Notes under the pieces: generated by a model
The model's database searches: none
What the model saw: only the letters and a program-made list of their open reading frames with translations
What the model was told of the DNA's origin: nothing
In this document: positions 1 to 7,256 of the stretch, piece by piece
Position numbering within the stretch: the stretch's first letter is position 1
How the letters are laid out: each line of letters begins with the position of its first letter
Program-made: the position numbers and the translations under genes
From: Succinatimonas sp. CAG:777
Lineage (GTDB): Bacteria; Pseudomonadota; Gammaproteobacteria; Enterobacterales; Succinivibrionaceae
DNA length: 24,017 bases
Direction of reading: 5' to 3'
Assembly: GCA_000431835.1 (NCBI GenBank)
Contig: HF987961.1
Coordinates: forward strand, 31,722-55,738

Positions 1-110
1 GGAACTCCAGAATTTGCAATCAGATCAATTTCAGAATTTTCTTCTACTGTAGTATCGCGAGATAAGACCTTGCTGAGTCTCTTGATTGTCAATGGCTGAT
101 TTTGCTTCAC
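1..110 (-). CDS. 5' end of an unidentified gene (cut by window edge)
   Basis: A minus-strand frame stays open from a GTG at 108-110 to the window edge, giving 36 codons. It begins V-K-Q-N-Q-P-L-T-I-K-R-L-S-K. The start is chosen because AAGGTG (117-122) sits 6 bases upstream, a good ribosome binding site, and a plausible promoter lies further up at 197-224. A second in-frame GTG at 117-119 would lie on top of that site and is less likely. The visible residues have no motif I can assign. The pattern could fit the start of an LpxD- or MurF-like N-terminal domain, but that is only a guess. The gene is transcribed away from tRNA-Val, downstream of that tRNA's terminator. Confidence 0.45.
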   Translation of the reverse strand, partial: MKQNQPLTIKRLSKVLSRDTTVEENSEIDLIANSGV

Positions 111-196
111 AAGAATCACCTTATATAAAATTGTTTACATACTGTAAAATAATTTACCACAACAATGATAAATGAGCTGAACAAGATCATCTAATT

Positions 197-224
197 ATTA
201 TACAGCGCACAAATAGTGCATTAA
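197..224 (-). promoter_or_regulatory. Candidate promoter of the left-edge gene
   Basis: On the minus strand a perfect -10 TATAAT (197-202) lies 16 bases from a weak -35 TTAATG (219-224). It points at the GTG start at 110. The -35 match is poor, so confidence is low. Confidence 0.35.
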
Positions 225-281
225 GAAATTGTAAAGTCTTGGTAAGGCTGATTTCTGGAGATTTCCCTGAATTTCAGGCAT

Positions 282-305
282 AAAAAAAGCGACATCTAAG
301 TCACT
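282..305 (-). terminator. Rho-independent terminator after tRNA-Val
   Basis: On the minus strand AGTGAC pairs with GTCGCT (6 bp, one G-U) around the loop TTAGAT, followed by seven T. It begins only 8 bases after the tRNA CCA end, so it terminates the tRNA transcript. Confidence 0.75.
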
Positions 306-312
306 TCTGAGA

Positions 313-390
313 TGGTGGATGCTATAGGACTCGAACCTATGACCCTCTGCTTGTAAGGCAGATGCTCTAACCAAACTGAGCTAAGCATCC
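313..390 (-). tRNA. tRNA-Val (anticodon UAC)
   Basis: The minus strand folds into a complete cloverleaf: acceptor GGATGCT/AGCATCC, D arm GCTC...GAGC, anticodon stem TCTGC/GCAGA with loop CTTACAA, and T arm ATAGG-TTCGAGT-CCTAT. The anticodon TAC is at 353-355 and reads valine GUA-type codons. Discriminator A and CCA are encoded (CCA at 313-315). It stands alone, with its own promoter at 409-437 and terminator at 282-305, although bioA upstream is on the same strand with no clear terminator between them. Confidence 0.96.
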
Positions 391-408
391 TCATCAGAAA
401 GTGAATGC

Positions 409-437
409 ATTATATAGATAATAATGCATTCTTGCAA
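409..437 (-). promoter_or_regulatory. tRNA-Val promoter overlapped by a perfect palindrome
   Basis: On the minus strand TTGCAA (432-437) and a perfect TATAAT (409-414) are 17 bases apart, placing the start about 12 bases before the tRNA. A perfect 11-bp inverted repeat, GAATGCATTAT (403-413) and ATAATGCATTC (421-431) with a 7-base spacer, covers the -10 and most of the spacer. It could be an operator or a chance AT-rich palindrome. Confidence 0.7.
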
Positions 438-524
438 GTAGTAATTTTAAACAAAATCAAAGGAATTCTCTCAAAGTGGCTTTTAATGCACGTTAATGAG
501 AGGTTAATTTTTTTTTAATTTTGC

Positions 525-1865
525 TTAAATTTTGCTCAATTCCTCGATTATAGCTTCATAAGCAATGTCCATTGCCTTTTTAAGCTCCTCTTTTTTGATA
601 TTCAATGGAGGATTAAAGTAAAGAATATCCCCTATTGGTCTTAAAAGTAATCCTTTCTTTAAGGCGTTTTGGTAAATTCTATAACCTAGTCTTAAAGAAC
701 TATCAAACGGCTCTTTGGTACTTCTGTCTTTTACAAGCTCTAGAGCATTGATAAGACCTATATGTCTTACACCACCTACCTTATCTATTTGCATAAAGCG
801 CTGTTCGAATTCTTTTGAAAGCCACTGACCTAATTCATTGGCTTTTTCAATGATGTTATCGCGCTTTAAGATCTTGATAACAGCTAAAGCACAGCTACAT
901 GCTAGTGGGTTACCTGCATAAGTATGTGAATGCATGAAAGCTTTGCCTTCAGAGTAATCGGCTAAAAAGGCATTGTAGATACTGTCAGTTACACAGACTA
1001 CAGACATTGGCATGTAACCGCCTGTAATGGCCTTAGACAGACACATGATGTCAGGTGTAATACCTGCATGATCACAGGCAAACCACTTACCAGTTCTACC
1101 AAAACCAGTTGCAATTTCATCTGCGATAAAGAGCACTCCGTGCTCTTTGCACAAATCATATAAAGACTTTAAGTACTCTTTTGGGTACATTCTCATGCCA
1201 CCTGCACCTTGCAACAATGGCTCTACAATTAGGGCACAGAGCTTGTCTCCATATTTATCAAAGCACTCTTTAGCTCTTTTCAGACACTTTTCTGGATAAT
1301 CATCTGCATGACGGAACATATCAGGAGCTTCAATATGAATGTTATCCATCATCATTGGCTTATACATTAAGTTGTATAAATCCATACTGCCTACAGATAA
1401 GGCTCCAATGGTTTCTCCGTGATAACCTTCAGAGAGGCAGGCAAATTTTGTTCTGTCTTTTTGTCCTATCTGATGCTGATATTGGAAGGCAATCTTTAAA
1501 GCCATCTCTACAGATGATGAGCCGTTATCAGCATAATTAAAATGAGTTAATCCTTTTGGAACAATGGTCAGTAACTCTTTAGTTAACTCTACAGCCCATG
1601 GGTGAGTAAAGTTTGCAAATATTACATGTTCTAAAGTATGAGCCTGCTTGGCAATAGCATCAGAGATTTCTTCATTGCAGTGGCCTAACAGATTACACCA
1701 CCAGGAACCTACGATATCTAAGATCTCTTTGCCTTCAGCTGTATATAGATATGGACCTTTTCCCTTTACGACTGGCACTGGAGGGAAAGACTCATAGTCT
1801 TTCATTTGGGCAGCAGGATGCCAAATATGTTTTAAATCAAAATCAATCAGTTCTTTAGAATTCAT
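525..1865 (-). CDS. bioA: Adenosylmethionine-8-amino-7-oxononanoate aminotransferase
   Basis: BioA transfers an amino group from S-adenosylmethionine to KAPA, giving DAPA, the third-last step of biotin synthesis, in the cytosol. The 446-residue product has the class III aminotransferase layout: HIWHP near the N-terminus (13-17), GSWWCN (53-58), the GYHGET cofactor loop (147-152), EPLLQGAGGMRMYP (215-228), the PLP-contacting ADE (248-250) with GFGRTGK after it, and the Schiff-base lysine K278 in CLSKAITGG. I start at ATG 1863-1865 rather than the adjacent TTG at 1866-1868. It overlaps the end of bioD by 11 bases, so the two are probably translationally coupled. BioA uses the metK product, encoded elsewhere in this window. 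No bioB, bioF or bioC is nearby. Confidence 0.95.
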   Translation of the reverse strand: MNSKELIDFDLKHIWHPAAQMKDYESFPPVPVVKGKGPYLYTAEGKEILDIVGSWWCNLLGHCNEEISDAIAKQAHTLEHVIFANFTHPWAVELTKELLTIVPKGLTHFNYADNGSSSVEMALKIAFQYQHQIGQKDRTKFACLSEGYHGETIGALSVGSMDLYNLMYKPMMMDNIHIEAPDMFRHADDYPEKCLKRAKECFDKYGDKLCALIVEPLLQGAGGMRMYPKEYLKSLYDLCKEHGVLFIADEIATGFGRTGKWFACDHAGITPDIMCLSKAITGGYMPMSVVCVTDSIYNAFLADYSEGKAFMHSHTYAGNPLACSCALAVIKILKRDNIIEKANELGQWLSKEFEQRFMQIDKVGGVRHIGLINALELVKDRSTKEPFDSSLRLGYRIYQNALKKGLLLRPIGDILYFNPPLNIKKEELKKAMDIAYEAIIEELSKI

Positions 1866-2529
1866 CAAAGTAATCTTCCATATTCTTGTCTAAAAGTTCG
1901 AGATCCTGTTTGCCATCAGCTAATGTAGCTATGACTTTTACATTGGAGATCTGCTCAATCATACTAAAATTGTCCTGATGCATAATTGAGTTCTTGTCAA
2001 ACTTATTTAGAATTACACCCTGAACTTTTACATCATTAGCATTAAGATAGCTGATAGTAAGCACGGTATGGTTTATAGTACCAAGACCTGCATCAGCTAC
2101 AACTACACAAGGTAATTTCATTGCCTTTAAGATATCAAGATACATTAAATGGCAGTCTTTTTCCCAAACCACAGGACAGATGATGCCACCTGCTCCTTCA
2201 GACAGGACATAATCATAGTTGTCTCTTAATGCATTGAACTTTTCTAGAATTTTATCTAATTTGGCAAAACGATTTTCACCACGACCTGCCAGATGTGGAG
2301 ATAAAGGTTTTTCATAAAGATAGGATAATAGAGACTCTGTACTCTGTTTGATGTTAGCATGATCTCTAACATAGCCAGCATCAGAATGTTCAATACAATC
2401 AGAACCACTGACTGCAGCCTTGTAATAAGCTAATTTTAGATTTTTTTTAGTTAGTTCTCTTGCAATTGCAGCACTGACATAGGTCTTACCAATATCAGTA
2501 CCGGTACCTGTAACAAATAATCCACGCAT
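1855..2529 (-). CDS. bioD: Dethiobiotin synthetase
   Basis: BioD closes the ureido ring of biotin: DAPA + CO2 + ATP gives dethiobiotin, the step after BioA. The 224-residue product is normal length. It shows the P-loop G8-T-G-T-D-I-G-K-T16 next to the N-terminus, K37 in YYKAA (a substrate-contacting lysine in the family), and SEGAGG at about 112-117. AAGGA lies 7 bases upstream of the ATG. It is the first gene of a two-gene bioD-bioA unit. The 35-bp imperfect palindrome at 2539-2573 just upstream is the most likely control site. The end of fliC is only 56 bases upstream, so read-through from the flagellin gene is possible if that palindrome does not terminate it. Confidence 0.95.
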   Translation of the reverse strand: MRGLFVTGTGTDIGKTYVSAAIARELTKKNLKLAYYKAAVSGSDCIEHSDAGYVRDHANIKQSTESLLSYLYEKPLSPHLAGRGENRFAKLDKILEKFNALRDNYDYVLSEGAGGIICPVVWEKDCHLMYLDILKAMKLPCVVVADAGLGTINHTVLTISYLNANDVKVQGVILNKFDKNSIMHQDNFSMIEQISNVKVIATLADGKQDLELLDKNMEDYFDEF

Positions 2530-2538
2530 TTTTAAATC

Positions 2539-2573
2539 CTTAGTAAGTAGGATAATTCTACCACTTAACTAAG
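2539..2573 (-). promoter_or_regulatory. Imperfect palindrome upstream of bioDA: candidate biotin operator
   Basis: On the minus strand CTTAGTTAAGT and ACTTACTAAG form arms that pair over about 10 bp with one bulged T. The half-sites TTAGTTAAG and CTTACTAA are 16 bases apart. Known gammaproteobacterial BirA sites are two 9-bp inverted half-sites of the TTGTAAACC/TTGTTAACC type about 15 bases apart, so geometry fits better than sequence does. A TAGAAT that could be a -10 lies in the spacer. The same structure could instead be a weak fliC terminator, but no T-run follows it. Confidence 0.45.
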
Positions 2574-2585
2574 AATGTTTTTTTA

Positions 2586-3476
2586 TTATCCACCGAGCAG
2601 ACTTAGGATGATGGATTTACTGTTATTGATTTGTTTCATAATCGAGGCACAAACCTGCTGACGAACCATAAGTTCAGCAAGATTAGCAGCTTCCTCAGCA
2701 TAATCTGTATCCTGAATTCTTGAGCGAGCATCAGATAAATTCTCTCTCATGGTGTCATTTAATCTGATTGCAGATTCAAAACGGTTTTGCACACCACCTA
2801 AAGTTCCTTTATAGGAGCTTACAGCTTTGATGTACTCATCTATATAGCCTAAGACTTCTTGAGCATTTTCAGCTGTAGATAAAGAGAATCTTAAGGAATC
2901 ACCATCTCTTACAACTGAGCCTTTGCCGTCATTACCAGTATATGATGACAGTCCTGACATGGTAAAACCATTTTGAAAGCCAGGAATTGTAATAGTGTCA
3001 TTAGCCATACCTGAGGCTTGTATCTGAATGCCACCATTTGAATAGAAACCGCCCTGATTGCCATCTAAGATGGCGGTACCGCCAAAAGTGGTCTTTTTAC
3101 CAATTCTGGTAATTTCCTGACACAGTTGCTGTACTTGAGAATTGATTGCCTCACGGGATGCATCATCATAAGTACCATTAGCCGCCTGAACAGCTAGGGT
3201 TCTTATTTTTTGCAGCATATCGGTAGTTTCGTCTAAGGCGCCTTCCATGGTCTGAGCAAGAGCTAAACCATCACTTAAGTTTCTGCTACCTTGCTTATAG
3301 CCATTGATTTGAGAGGTTAATCTGTCAGCTATCTGAAGACCTGCAGGATCATCTTTAGCTGAATTGATCCTTTTACCTGAGGAGAGTCTTTTATAGACAG
3401 TATCAAGCCCTGCATTTATGCTGGATAAACTCCGCATATTATGCATAGCTGCAATATTGGTTAGATACAGTGCCAT
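2586..3476 (-). CDS. fliC: Flagellin (short form)
   Basis: This is the structural subunit of the flagellar filament, secreted by the flagellar export system and polymerised under the FliD cap. The 296-residue product has the conserved N-terminal D0/D1 part (1-140), including SAKDDPAGLQIADRL (39-53) and the DETTDMLQKIRTLAVQAANG helix (about 82-101). It has the C-terminal D1/D0 part (about 208-296), including NRFESAI and the terminal LSLLGG. Only some 65 residues of variable domain lie between, so this is a minimal flagellin without large outer domains. Cysteines at 119 and 276 are unusual for a flagellin. The ribosome binding site (AGAGAG) is modest. A sigma-28-type promoter is at 3573-3599 with a leader of about 90 bases. 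No other flagellar gene is adjacent. Confidence 0.95.
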   Translation of the reverse strand: MALYLTNIAAMHNMRSLSSINAGLDTVYKRLSSGKRINSAKDDPAGLQIADRLTSQINGYKQGSRNLSDGLALAQTMEGALDETTDMLQKIRTLAVQAANGTYDDASREAINSQVQQLCQEITRIGKKTTFGGTAILDGNQGGFYSNGGIQIQASGMANDTITIPGFQNGFTMSGLSSYTGNDGKGSVVRDGDSLRFSLSTAENAQEVLGYIDEYIKAVSSYKGTLGGVQNRFESAIRLNDTMRENLSDARSRIQDTDYAEEAANLAELMVRQQVCASIMKQINNSKSIILSLLGG

Positions 3477-3504
3477 GGCTTTCTCTCTCAGAATTATTCT
3501 TATT

Positions 3505-3550
3505 GAACAAAAGCTGTTATTTTTTGATTTATAAGATATATCTTTTGTTC
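3505..3550 (-). repeat. Inverted repeat in the flagellin mRNA leader
   Basis: GAACAAAAG (3505-3513) and CTTTTGTTC (3542-3550) are a perfect 9-bp inverted repeat around 28 bases, which include the small palindrome AAGATATATCTT (3534-3545). It falls wholly inside the predicted fliC leader. It could fold into a stem-loop affecting mRNA stability or translation. Confidence 0.5.
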
Positions 3551-3572
3551 TTTTACTTTTGTTTATATTTTC

Positions 3573-3599
3573 TTAACGGAAAGATGTATGTTTTCTTTA
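3573..3599 (-). promoter_or_regulatory. Sigma-28 (FliA) type promoter of fliC
   Basis: On the minus strand TAAAGAAA - 11 bases - TCCGTTAA closely matches the sigma-28 consensus TAAAGTTT-N11-GCCGATAA: the TAAAG core, exact spacing, and 6 of 8 in the -10. It lies about 97 bases before the flagellin start, as expected for a late flagellar gene. Confidence 0.8.
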
Positions 3600-3761
3600 A
3601 CATTTGGCCGAAACAGGCAATAAACAGCAGGTATTTGTCAATGGTATCCTAGAAGTAATAAAACTGATTTAAAAAAAGCTAAATTTCAAAAGCAAAATTA
3701 GGTGCAGATTTTCAGAAAAAAAGCATCAATATAAACTTGTCTAATACACTGCAAAACTTTG

Positions 3762-3777
3762 TGTGATCGATATCATA
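3762..3777 (+). promoter_or_regulatory. CRP-type binding site
   Basis: TGTGA-TCGATA-TCATA matches the cAMP receptor protein consensus TGTGA-N6-TCACA at 9 of 10 core bases, with AT-rich flanks. It lies upstream of the candidate small RNA (3862-3938) and 380 bases before cstA, whose E. coli relative is CRP-activated. Orientation cannot be decided because the site is nearly symmetric. Confidence 0.6.
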
Positions 3778-3861
3778 ATAATTAGAACAATTTATTATTC
3801 ATTAACAAAAATATTGATCATAAGCACTTTTTTATAGAATTAATCTGAATAAAATACCCCC

Positions 3862-3938
3862 ATGAATTCAAGCTAAAGCTTAATTCGTAATGATTTTTTC
3901 CTAGGTTATGCTTCGCCCAACCGCGAAGCATTTTTTTT
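3862..3938 (+). ncRNA. Candidate small RNA or attenuated leader
   Basis: No gene precedes the strong plus-strand terminator at 3908-3938, so it must end a non-coding or leader transcript. Just upstream is a second hairpin, GAATT(C)AAGC / GCTTAATTC with loop TAAA (3864-3886). A single-stranded U-rich linker containing TTTTTT follows, then the terminator. Hairpin, U-rich linker and terminator with a long U tail is typical of Hfq-binding small RNAs. A -10-like TAAAAT (3850-3855) would start the RNA near 3862 and put the CRP site centre at about -92. A TAGAAT at 3835-3840 gives an alternative start near 3847. The only ATG inside opens a 4-codon frame. The 5' end is inferred. Confidence 0.45.
3908..3938 (+). 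terminator. Strong Rho-independent terminator upstream of cstA
   Basis: A perfect 9-bp stem ATGCTTCGC/GCGAAGCAT encloses the loop CCAACC, followed by eight T. The minus strand has no T-run after the stem, so it acts on plus-strand transcripts. Confidence 0.9.
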
Positions 3939-4148
3939 ATTTTCACATTCAACTTTTCTCAAAAAACAAAAAATCTTTAAAAGGCTCTTCTCAAAACTAA
4001 TCTTCAAAACAGATAGTTAAGTCTGTGACTGCTCTCAAAATTTCATTTTAAAAAGTGCCTACTTTTTTTAAATTTACGTTTGTATCAAATATTTATTAAC
4101 AATTCCCCATTAAGATAGTTGCATAACAAACAAAAATAAGGAGGCTAT

Positions 4149-5618
4149 ATGCCTAGATATCTATGGTTTATCCTTGCAGCAATTGCACTGATTATTGGAT
4201 ACAACGTTTATGGTCGTTTTGTAGAAAAGATCTTCGGACCTAATCCCAAGAAAGCAACCCCAGCTCATACCTTAAAAGATGGTGTTGACTTTGTGGCAAT
4301 GCCTAAGTGGAAACTGTGGTTAATCCAGCTTTTAAATATCGCAGGTGTAGGTCCTGTATTTGGTCCTATTCTAGGTGCACTTTATGGTCCTACAGCTTTA
4401 CTGTGGGTTGTTTTCGGTACCATTTTCGCAGGTGCTGTTCATGACTACTTCTCAGGCATGATGTCTGTTCGTTATGGCGGTGCTAATGTTCCTGAGATTG
4501 TAAGATATACCTTAGGCACTAAAGCAAGAAACTTCATGCGATTCTTTGCAACCTTACTACTGCTTTTAGTAGGTGTTGTGTTTGCTACAGCTCCAGCTGG
4601 TCTGCTTACCAAGTTATGTGCAGGTCACTTTGACGGTGTATTAAACTTTTGGGTTTGGATCACCATTATCTTTGCTTACTACTTCTTAGCAACCATCATT
4701 CCTATTGATAAGATCATTGGTCGTATTTACCCTATCTTTGGTGCTTTACTGATTATCATGGCTGTAGGAGTAACATTAGGTCTTCTAATCAATATGCCTG
4801 ATAACTTCTATTCATGGGCTGATTTCAGTTCAAATCCACATCCAAATGATTTACCTATCTGGCCTCTGGTATTCATTACTATTGCTTGTGGTGCTCTGTC
4901 AGGCTTCCATTCAACTCAGTCTCCTCTAATGGCACGTTGCTTAGAGAATGAGTCAGAAGGCAGAATGGTATTCTACGGCGCAATGGTAGCTGAAGGCTTC
5001 ATCGGCTTAGTATGGGTAACTGTTGGTATGACCTTCTACCCTGATGCTCAGGCTCTATTAGCTGATATTAAGGCAGGTGGTCCTGGCAACGTAGTTTACA
5101 CCAGCTGTATTTCTCTAATGGGTACATTCGGTGGTGTATTAGCTATTCTAGGTGTTATTATCCTGCCTATTACCTCAGGTGATACTGCTTTCCGTGCTGC
5201 AAGACTTACCATTGCTGAGGCAATTAAATTACCTCAGGTAAAACCTGCTAAACGTCTTTTAATTGCAATTCCTGTATTCGTAATTGGTATTGTTCTATCT
5301 CAGGTTGATTTCAACATCATTTGGAGATATTTCGGTTGGTCTAATCAGACCTTATCAGCAATTATGTTGTGGTCTGCATCTGCTTACTTATACAGAAAGA
5401 ACAAGTTACACTGGGTAACCTCAATTCCTGCAACCTTCATTACAGCAATCTCTGTAAGCTACATTCTTTATGAGCCAAACATGGGCTTTGGTATCGATAT
5501 TGATGTTTCTAACATCGTTGGTGCCGTATCAGGCTTAGTATGCTTATTCTTACTCTTAAAGTTTGGTAAGAAACCAATTGCAGGTGATCCTGAGGTAGAG
5601 ACTACTGACAATGAGTAA
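4149..5618 (+). CDS. cstA: CstA-family transporter (carbon starvation protein A)
   Basis: This inner-membrane protein has many hydrophobic segments. CstA proteins are linked to peptide and pyruvate uptake under carbon limitation. Family signatures are GVGPVFGPILGALYGP (66-81) followed by FAGAVHDYFSG, then SGFHSTQSPLMAR (251-263), and PITSGDTAFRAARL (340-353) at the start of the C-terminal CstA helices. At 489 residues it is the short family form; the E. coli proteins are about 700. Substrate cannot be told from sequence. AAGGAGG ends 4 bases before the ATG. It is a single-gene unit with its own terminator at 5667-5693. Upstream control may involve the CRP site and terminator at 3762-3938, but 210 bases between that terminator and the ATG leave room for a separate promoter, which I could not place. 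Confidence 0.9.
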   Translation: MPRYLWFILAAIALIIGYNVYGRFVEKIFGPNPKKATPAHTLKDGVDFVAMPKWKLWLIQLLNIAGVGPVFGPILGALYGPTALLWVVFGTIFAGAVHDYFSGMMSVRYGGANVPEIVRYTLGTKARNFMRFFATLLLLLVGVVFATAPAGLLTKLCAGHFDGVLNFWVWITIIFAYYFLATIIPIDKIIGRIYPIFGALLIIMAVGVTLGLLINMPDNFYSWADFSSNPHPNDLPIWPLVFITIACGALSGFHSTQSPLMARCLENESEGRMVFYGAMVAEGFIGLVWVTVGMTFYPDAQALLADIKAGGPGNVVYTSCISLMGTFGGVLAILGVIILPITSGDTAFRAARLTIAEAIKLPQVKPAKRLLIAIPVFVIGIVLSQVDFNIIWRYFGWSNQTLSAIMLWSASAYLYRKNKLHWVTSIPATFITAISVSYILYEPNMGFGIDIDVSNIVGAVSGLVCLFLLLKFGKKPIAGDPEVETTDNE

Positions 5619-5666
5619 ATCAGATTTGAACAGATAATAATTTAATTTCCATTTTGAACCTAATTT

Positions 5667-5693
5667 AGCAGGCGCCACCGCGCCTGCTTTTTT
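5667..5693 (+). terminator. Terminator of cstA
   Basis: A perfect 9-bp stem AGCAGGCGC/GCGCCTGCT with loop CACC runs into six T, 49 bases after the cstA stop codon. Confidence 0.92.
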
Positions 5694-5887
5694 ATGCTCA
5701 AAATATATAAGATTTGATGTAAGAATATTTTTTGCTGAAAATTGAAATCTGTTGATGCTAAGAAGCATAAGGATTGTGTCTAAGTATAAAGACTCATACT
5801 CCTAAAAAGTACCTATATACCTTCTAATTGCCATAACCTAGCTTTAACTTTTAAGGGACCGTCTTAAGCTCTAAATCGAAATAGCTG

Positions 5888-5924
5888 AAAAAAAACCTGT
5901 GAAGAATTTAACTTCACAGGTTTT
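5888..5924 (-). terminator. Bidirectional terminator after bamC
   Basis: AAAACCTGTGAAG and CTTCACAGGTTTT form a perfect 13-bp stem around a 7-base loop. On the minus strand eight T follow, ending bamC 31 bases after its stop. On the plus strand TTTT follows, so it can also back up the cstA terminator. The 194 bases between the two terminators show nothing I can assign. Confidence 0.9.
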
Positions 5925-5955
5925 CTTATCGATATTTAGCTAATTTTGAATAATC

Positions 5956-7137
5956 TTAATTTACTTTAACTTCATGAGAAGCAGCACCTGAGTAGCTCTT
6001 GAACTCATCAACAAGCACGTCAGCAAAGCCTGGATACAGTCTTGAAACTTCCTGAGATGGTAAAGGAGCATCATTTTCATCATAGAAGGTAATAGCAGTT
6101 GATGAACCGTGGATACCTAAACGGATCTTGTACTTGCCGTGTTTAATATCAAGACGGATATTAGCACCTAACTTAATTAAGTCATCAGCACTGTCTAGAA
6201 CTTCAACCTCGTACTCAGCCTTAGCTACAGAGTGAGAGTTAATCTTCCAACCACATCTTGGTAACATACCATTTAGAAGTTCCATGGTGGTTTCAAATGG
6301 AGCTTCAACTAAGATTGCGTCATGATTGTTGTTATCCTGACCTAAAGATACGATTAAGTTATCAGGATCATATGTTGACTGTTGGTTCTTAGTGTCGATC
6401 TCATGGATGATCTGGTTTGAAAAGCCCATAGCAAAACGCTCTTGCTCAATCATGTCCAAAACATCTTTCATCTTGGTACCTGATGATAGAGATGTCATTG
6501 AGCCTACAAGCTTAGTTGCAATACCAATCTCGCCTTGAGCATTTCTACCAACACGTATCTGATAAATCTGCTTATAACGTTTTAGACCTAAATCAGCATC
6601 AGTGTCATCATATGGCTTACCAAACTCTGTAAAGTCACGAGCAATGGTAGTTAATACGTACTGTCCCTGAGCAATCTTACCTACAGCTACATTCATAGTC
6701 TTTAGAACTGATGCTAATAACATCCAAGCATCATCTTCGGTCTTAATGCCGTGTGAACCATCATTCTCAAACCAAACAATAGCCTCCCCTGAAGACCACT
6801 GTGTATGACAACCAACATCTGATCTGTAAGGAGCAGTAGGAGCTCTTACATCAACAGCTTCTCCTACAGGACCTGTTAATAACTTTTTATTTACAACAGG
6901 AATCTGTAATTCTGGGTTGATACCAGGATTATCAAGTGACTGAGGAACTACAATGCGATTATTTGTTACTTCGGCATCAGTATGTTCGTAATAACCTGTA
7001 GGTTCTCTTGAACTCTTATCCATGCCGAAATATTCTTGCCAGTAATTTCGAATGGTTACACAACCTGACAAGGTCAAAGCAGGAATAGCACCAATAGCTA
7101 CTAATGCAGCTAGCTTTTTAATTTTATTCCTTGACAC
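5956..7137 (-). CDS. bamC: Outer membrane assembly lipoprotein BamC
   Basis: BamC is an accessory lipoprotein of the BAM complex that inserts beta-barrel proteins into the outer membrane. The 393-residue product has a lipoprotein signal: a basic N-terminus, a hydrophobic stretch and the lipobox L-S-G-C with lipidated C26. The next residue is V, consistent with outer-membrane sorting. A low-complexity segment corresponding to the BamD-binding N-terminal stretch follows, with RIVVPQSLDNP and a VGEAVDVRAPTAP stretch matching VGKALDIRPPAQP of E. coli BamC. Two globular domains follow. The start is GTG (7135-7137) with AAGGAG 7 bases upstream. It is not next to dapA, its usual neighbour, and two terminators separate it from the upstream gene, so it should have its own promoter, which I could not define. 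Confidence 0.85.
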   Translation of the reverse strand: MSRNKIKKLAALVAIGAIPALTLSGCVTIRNYWQEYFGMDKSSREPTGYYEHTDAEVTNNRIVVPQSLDNPGINPELQIPVVNKKLLTGPVGEAVDVRAPTAPYRSDVGCHTQWSSGEAIVWFENDGSHGIKTEDDAWMLLASVLKTMNVAVGKIAQGQYVLTTIARDFTEFGKPYDDTDADLGLKRYKQIYQIRVGRNAQGEIGIATKLVGSMTSLSSGTKMKDVLDMIEQERFAMGFSNQIIHEIDTKNQQSTYDPDNLIVSLGQDNNNHDAILVEAPFETTMELLNGMLPRCGWKINSHSVAKAEYEVEVLDSADDLIKLGANIRLDIKHGKYKIRLGIHGSSTAITFYDENDAPLPSQEVSRLYPGFADVLVDEFKSYSGAASHEVKVN

Positions 7138-7169
7138 CTAATATCTCCTTAATGTGTATTCTGCAAGCT

Positions 7170-7204
7170 AAAAAAAGCATCTGAGAAACAATTTCTCAGA
7201 TACT
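7170..7204 (-). terminator. Second of two tandem terminators before bamC
   Basis: On the minus strand AGTATCTGAGAAA and TTTCTCAGATGCT form a 13-bp stem (one G-U) with loop TTG, followed by T7. It lies only 33 bases upstream of the bamC start codon. Confidence 0.85.
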
Positions 7205-7223
7205 CTCTTAAATGATCAAAAAT

Positions 7224-7249
7224 AAAACTTCCGCCTATAAAGGCGGAAA
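7224..7249 (-). terminator. First of two tandem terminators, after the unknown gene
   Basis: On the minus strand TTCCGCC/GGCGGAA (7 bp) with loop TTTATA is followed by GTTTTATTTTT. It begins 8 bases after the stop codon of the 153-residue gene. Confidence 0.8.
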
Positions 7250-7256
7250 TTAAATT

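Noticed and set aside
1..96. Plus-strand reading beginning G-T-P-E-F-A, like the start of Fmt (methionyl-tRNA formyltransferase)
   Set aside because: The residues after it do not continue the Fmt pattern and the frame stops after 31 codons; the minus-strand frame has a proper start and ribosome site.
3470..3652. Plus-strand 60-codon open frame over the flagellin leader
   Set aside because: It begins inside fliC, has no ribosome site, and is antisense to the sigma-28 promoter and leader; its composition is hydrophobic by T-richness only.
5694..5887. Possible small gene or RNA between the cstA and bamC terminators
   Set aside because: No promoter, ribosome site or strong hairpin stands out, and the only long frame is antisense across the cstA terminator.
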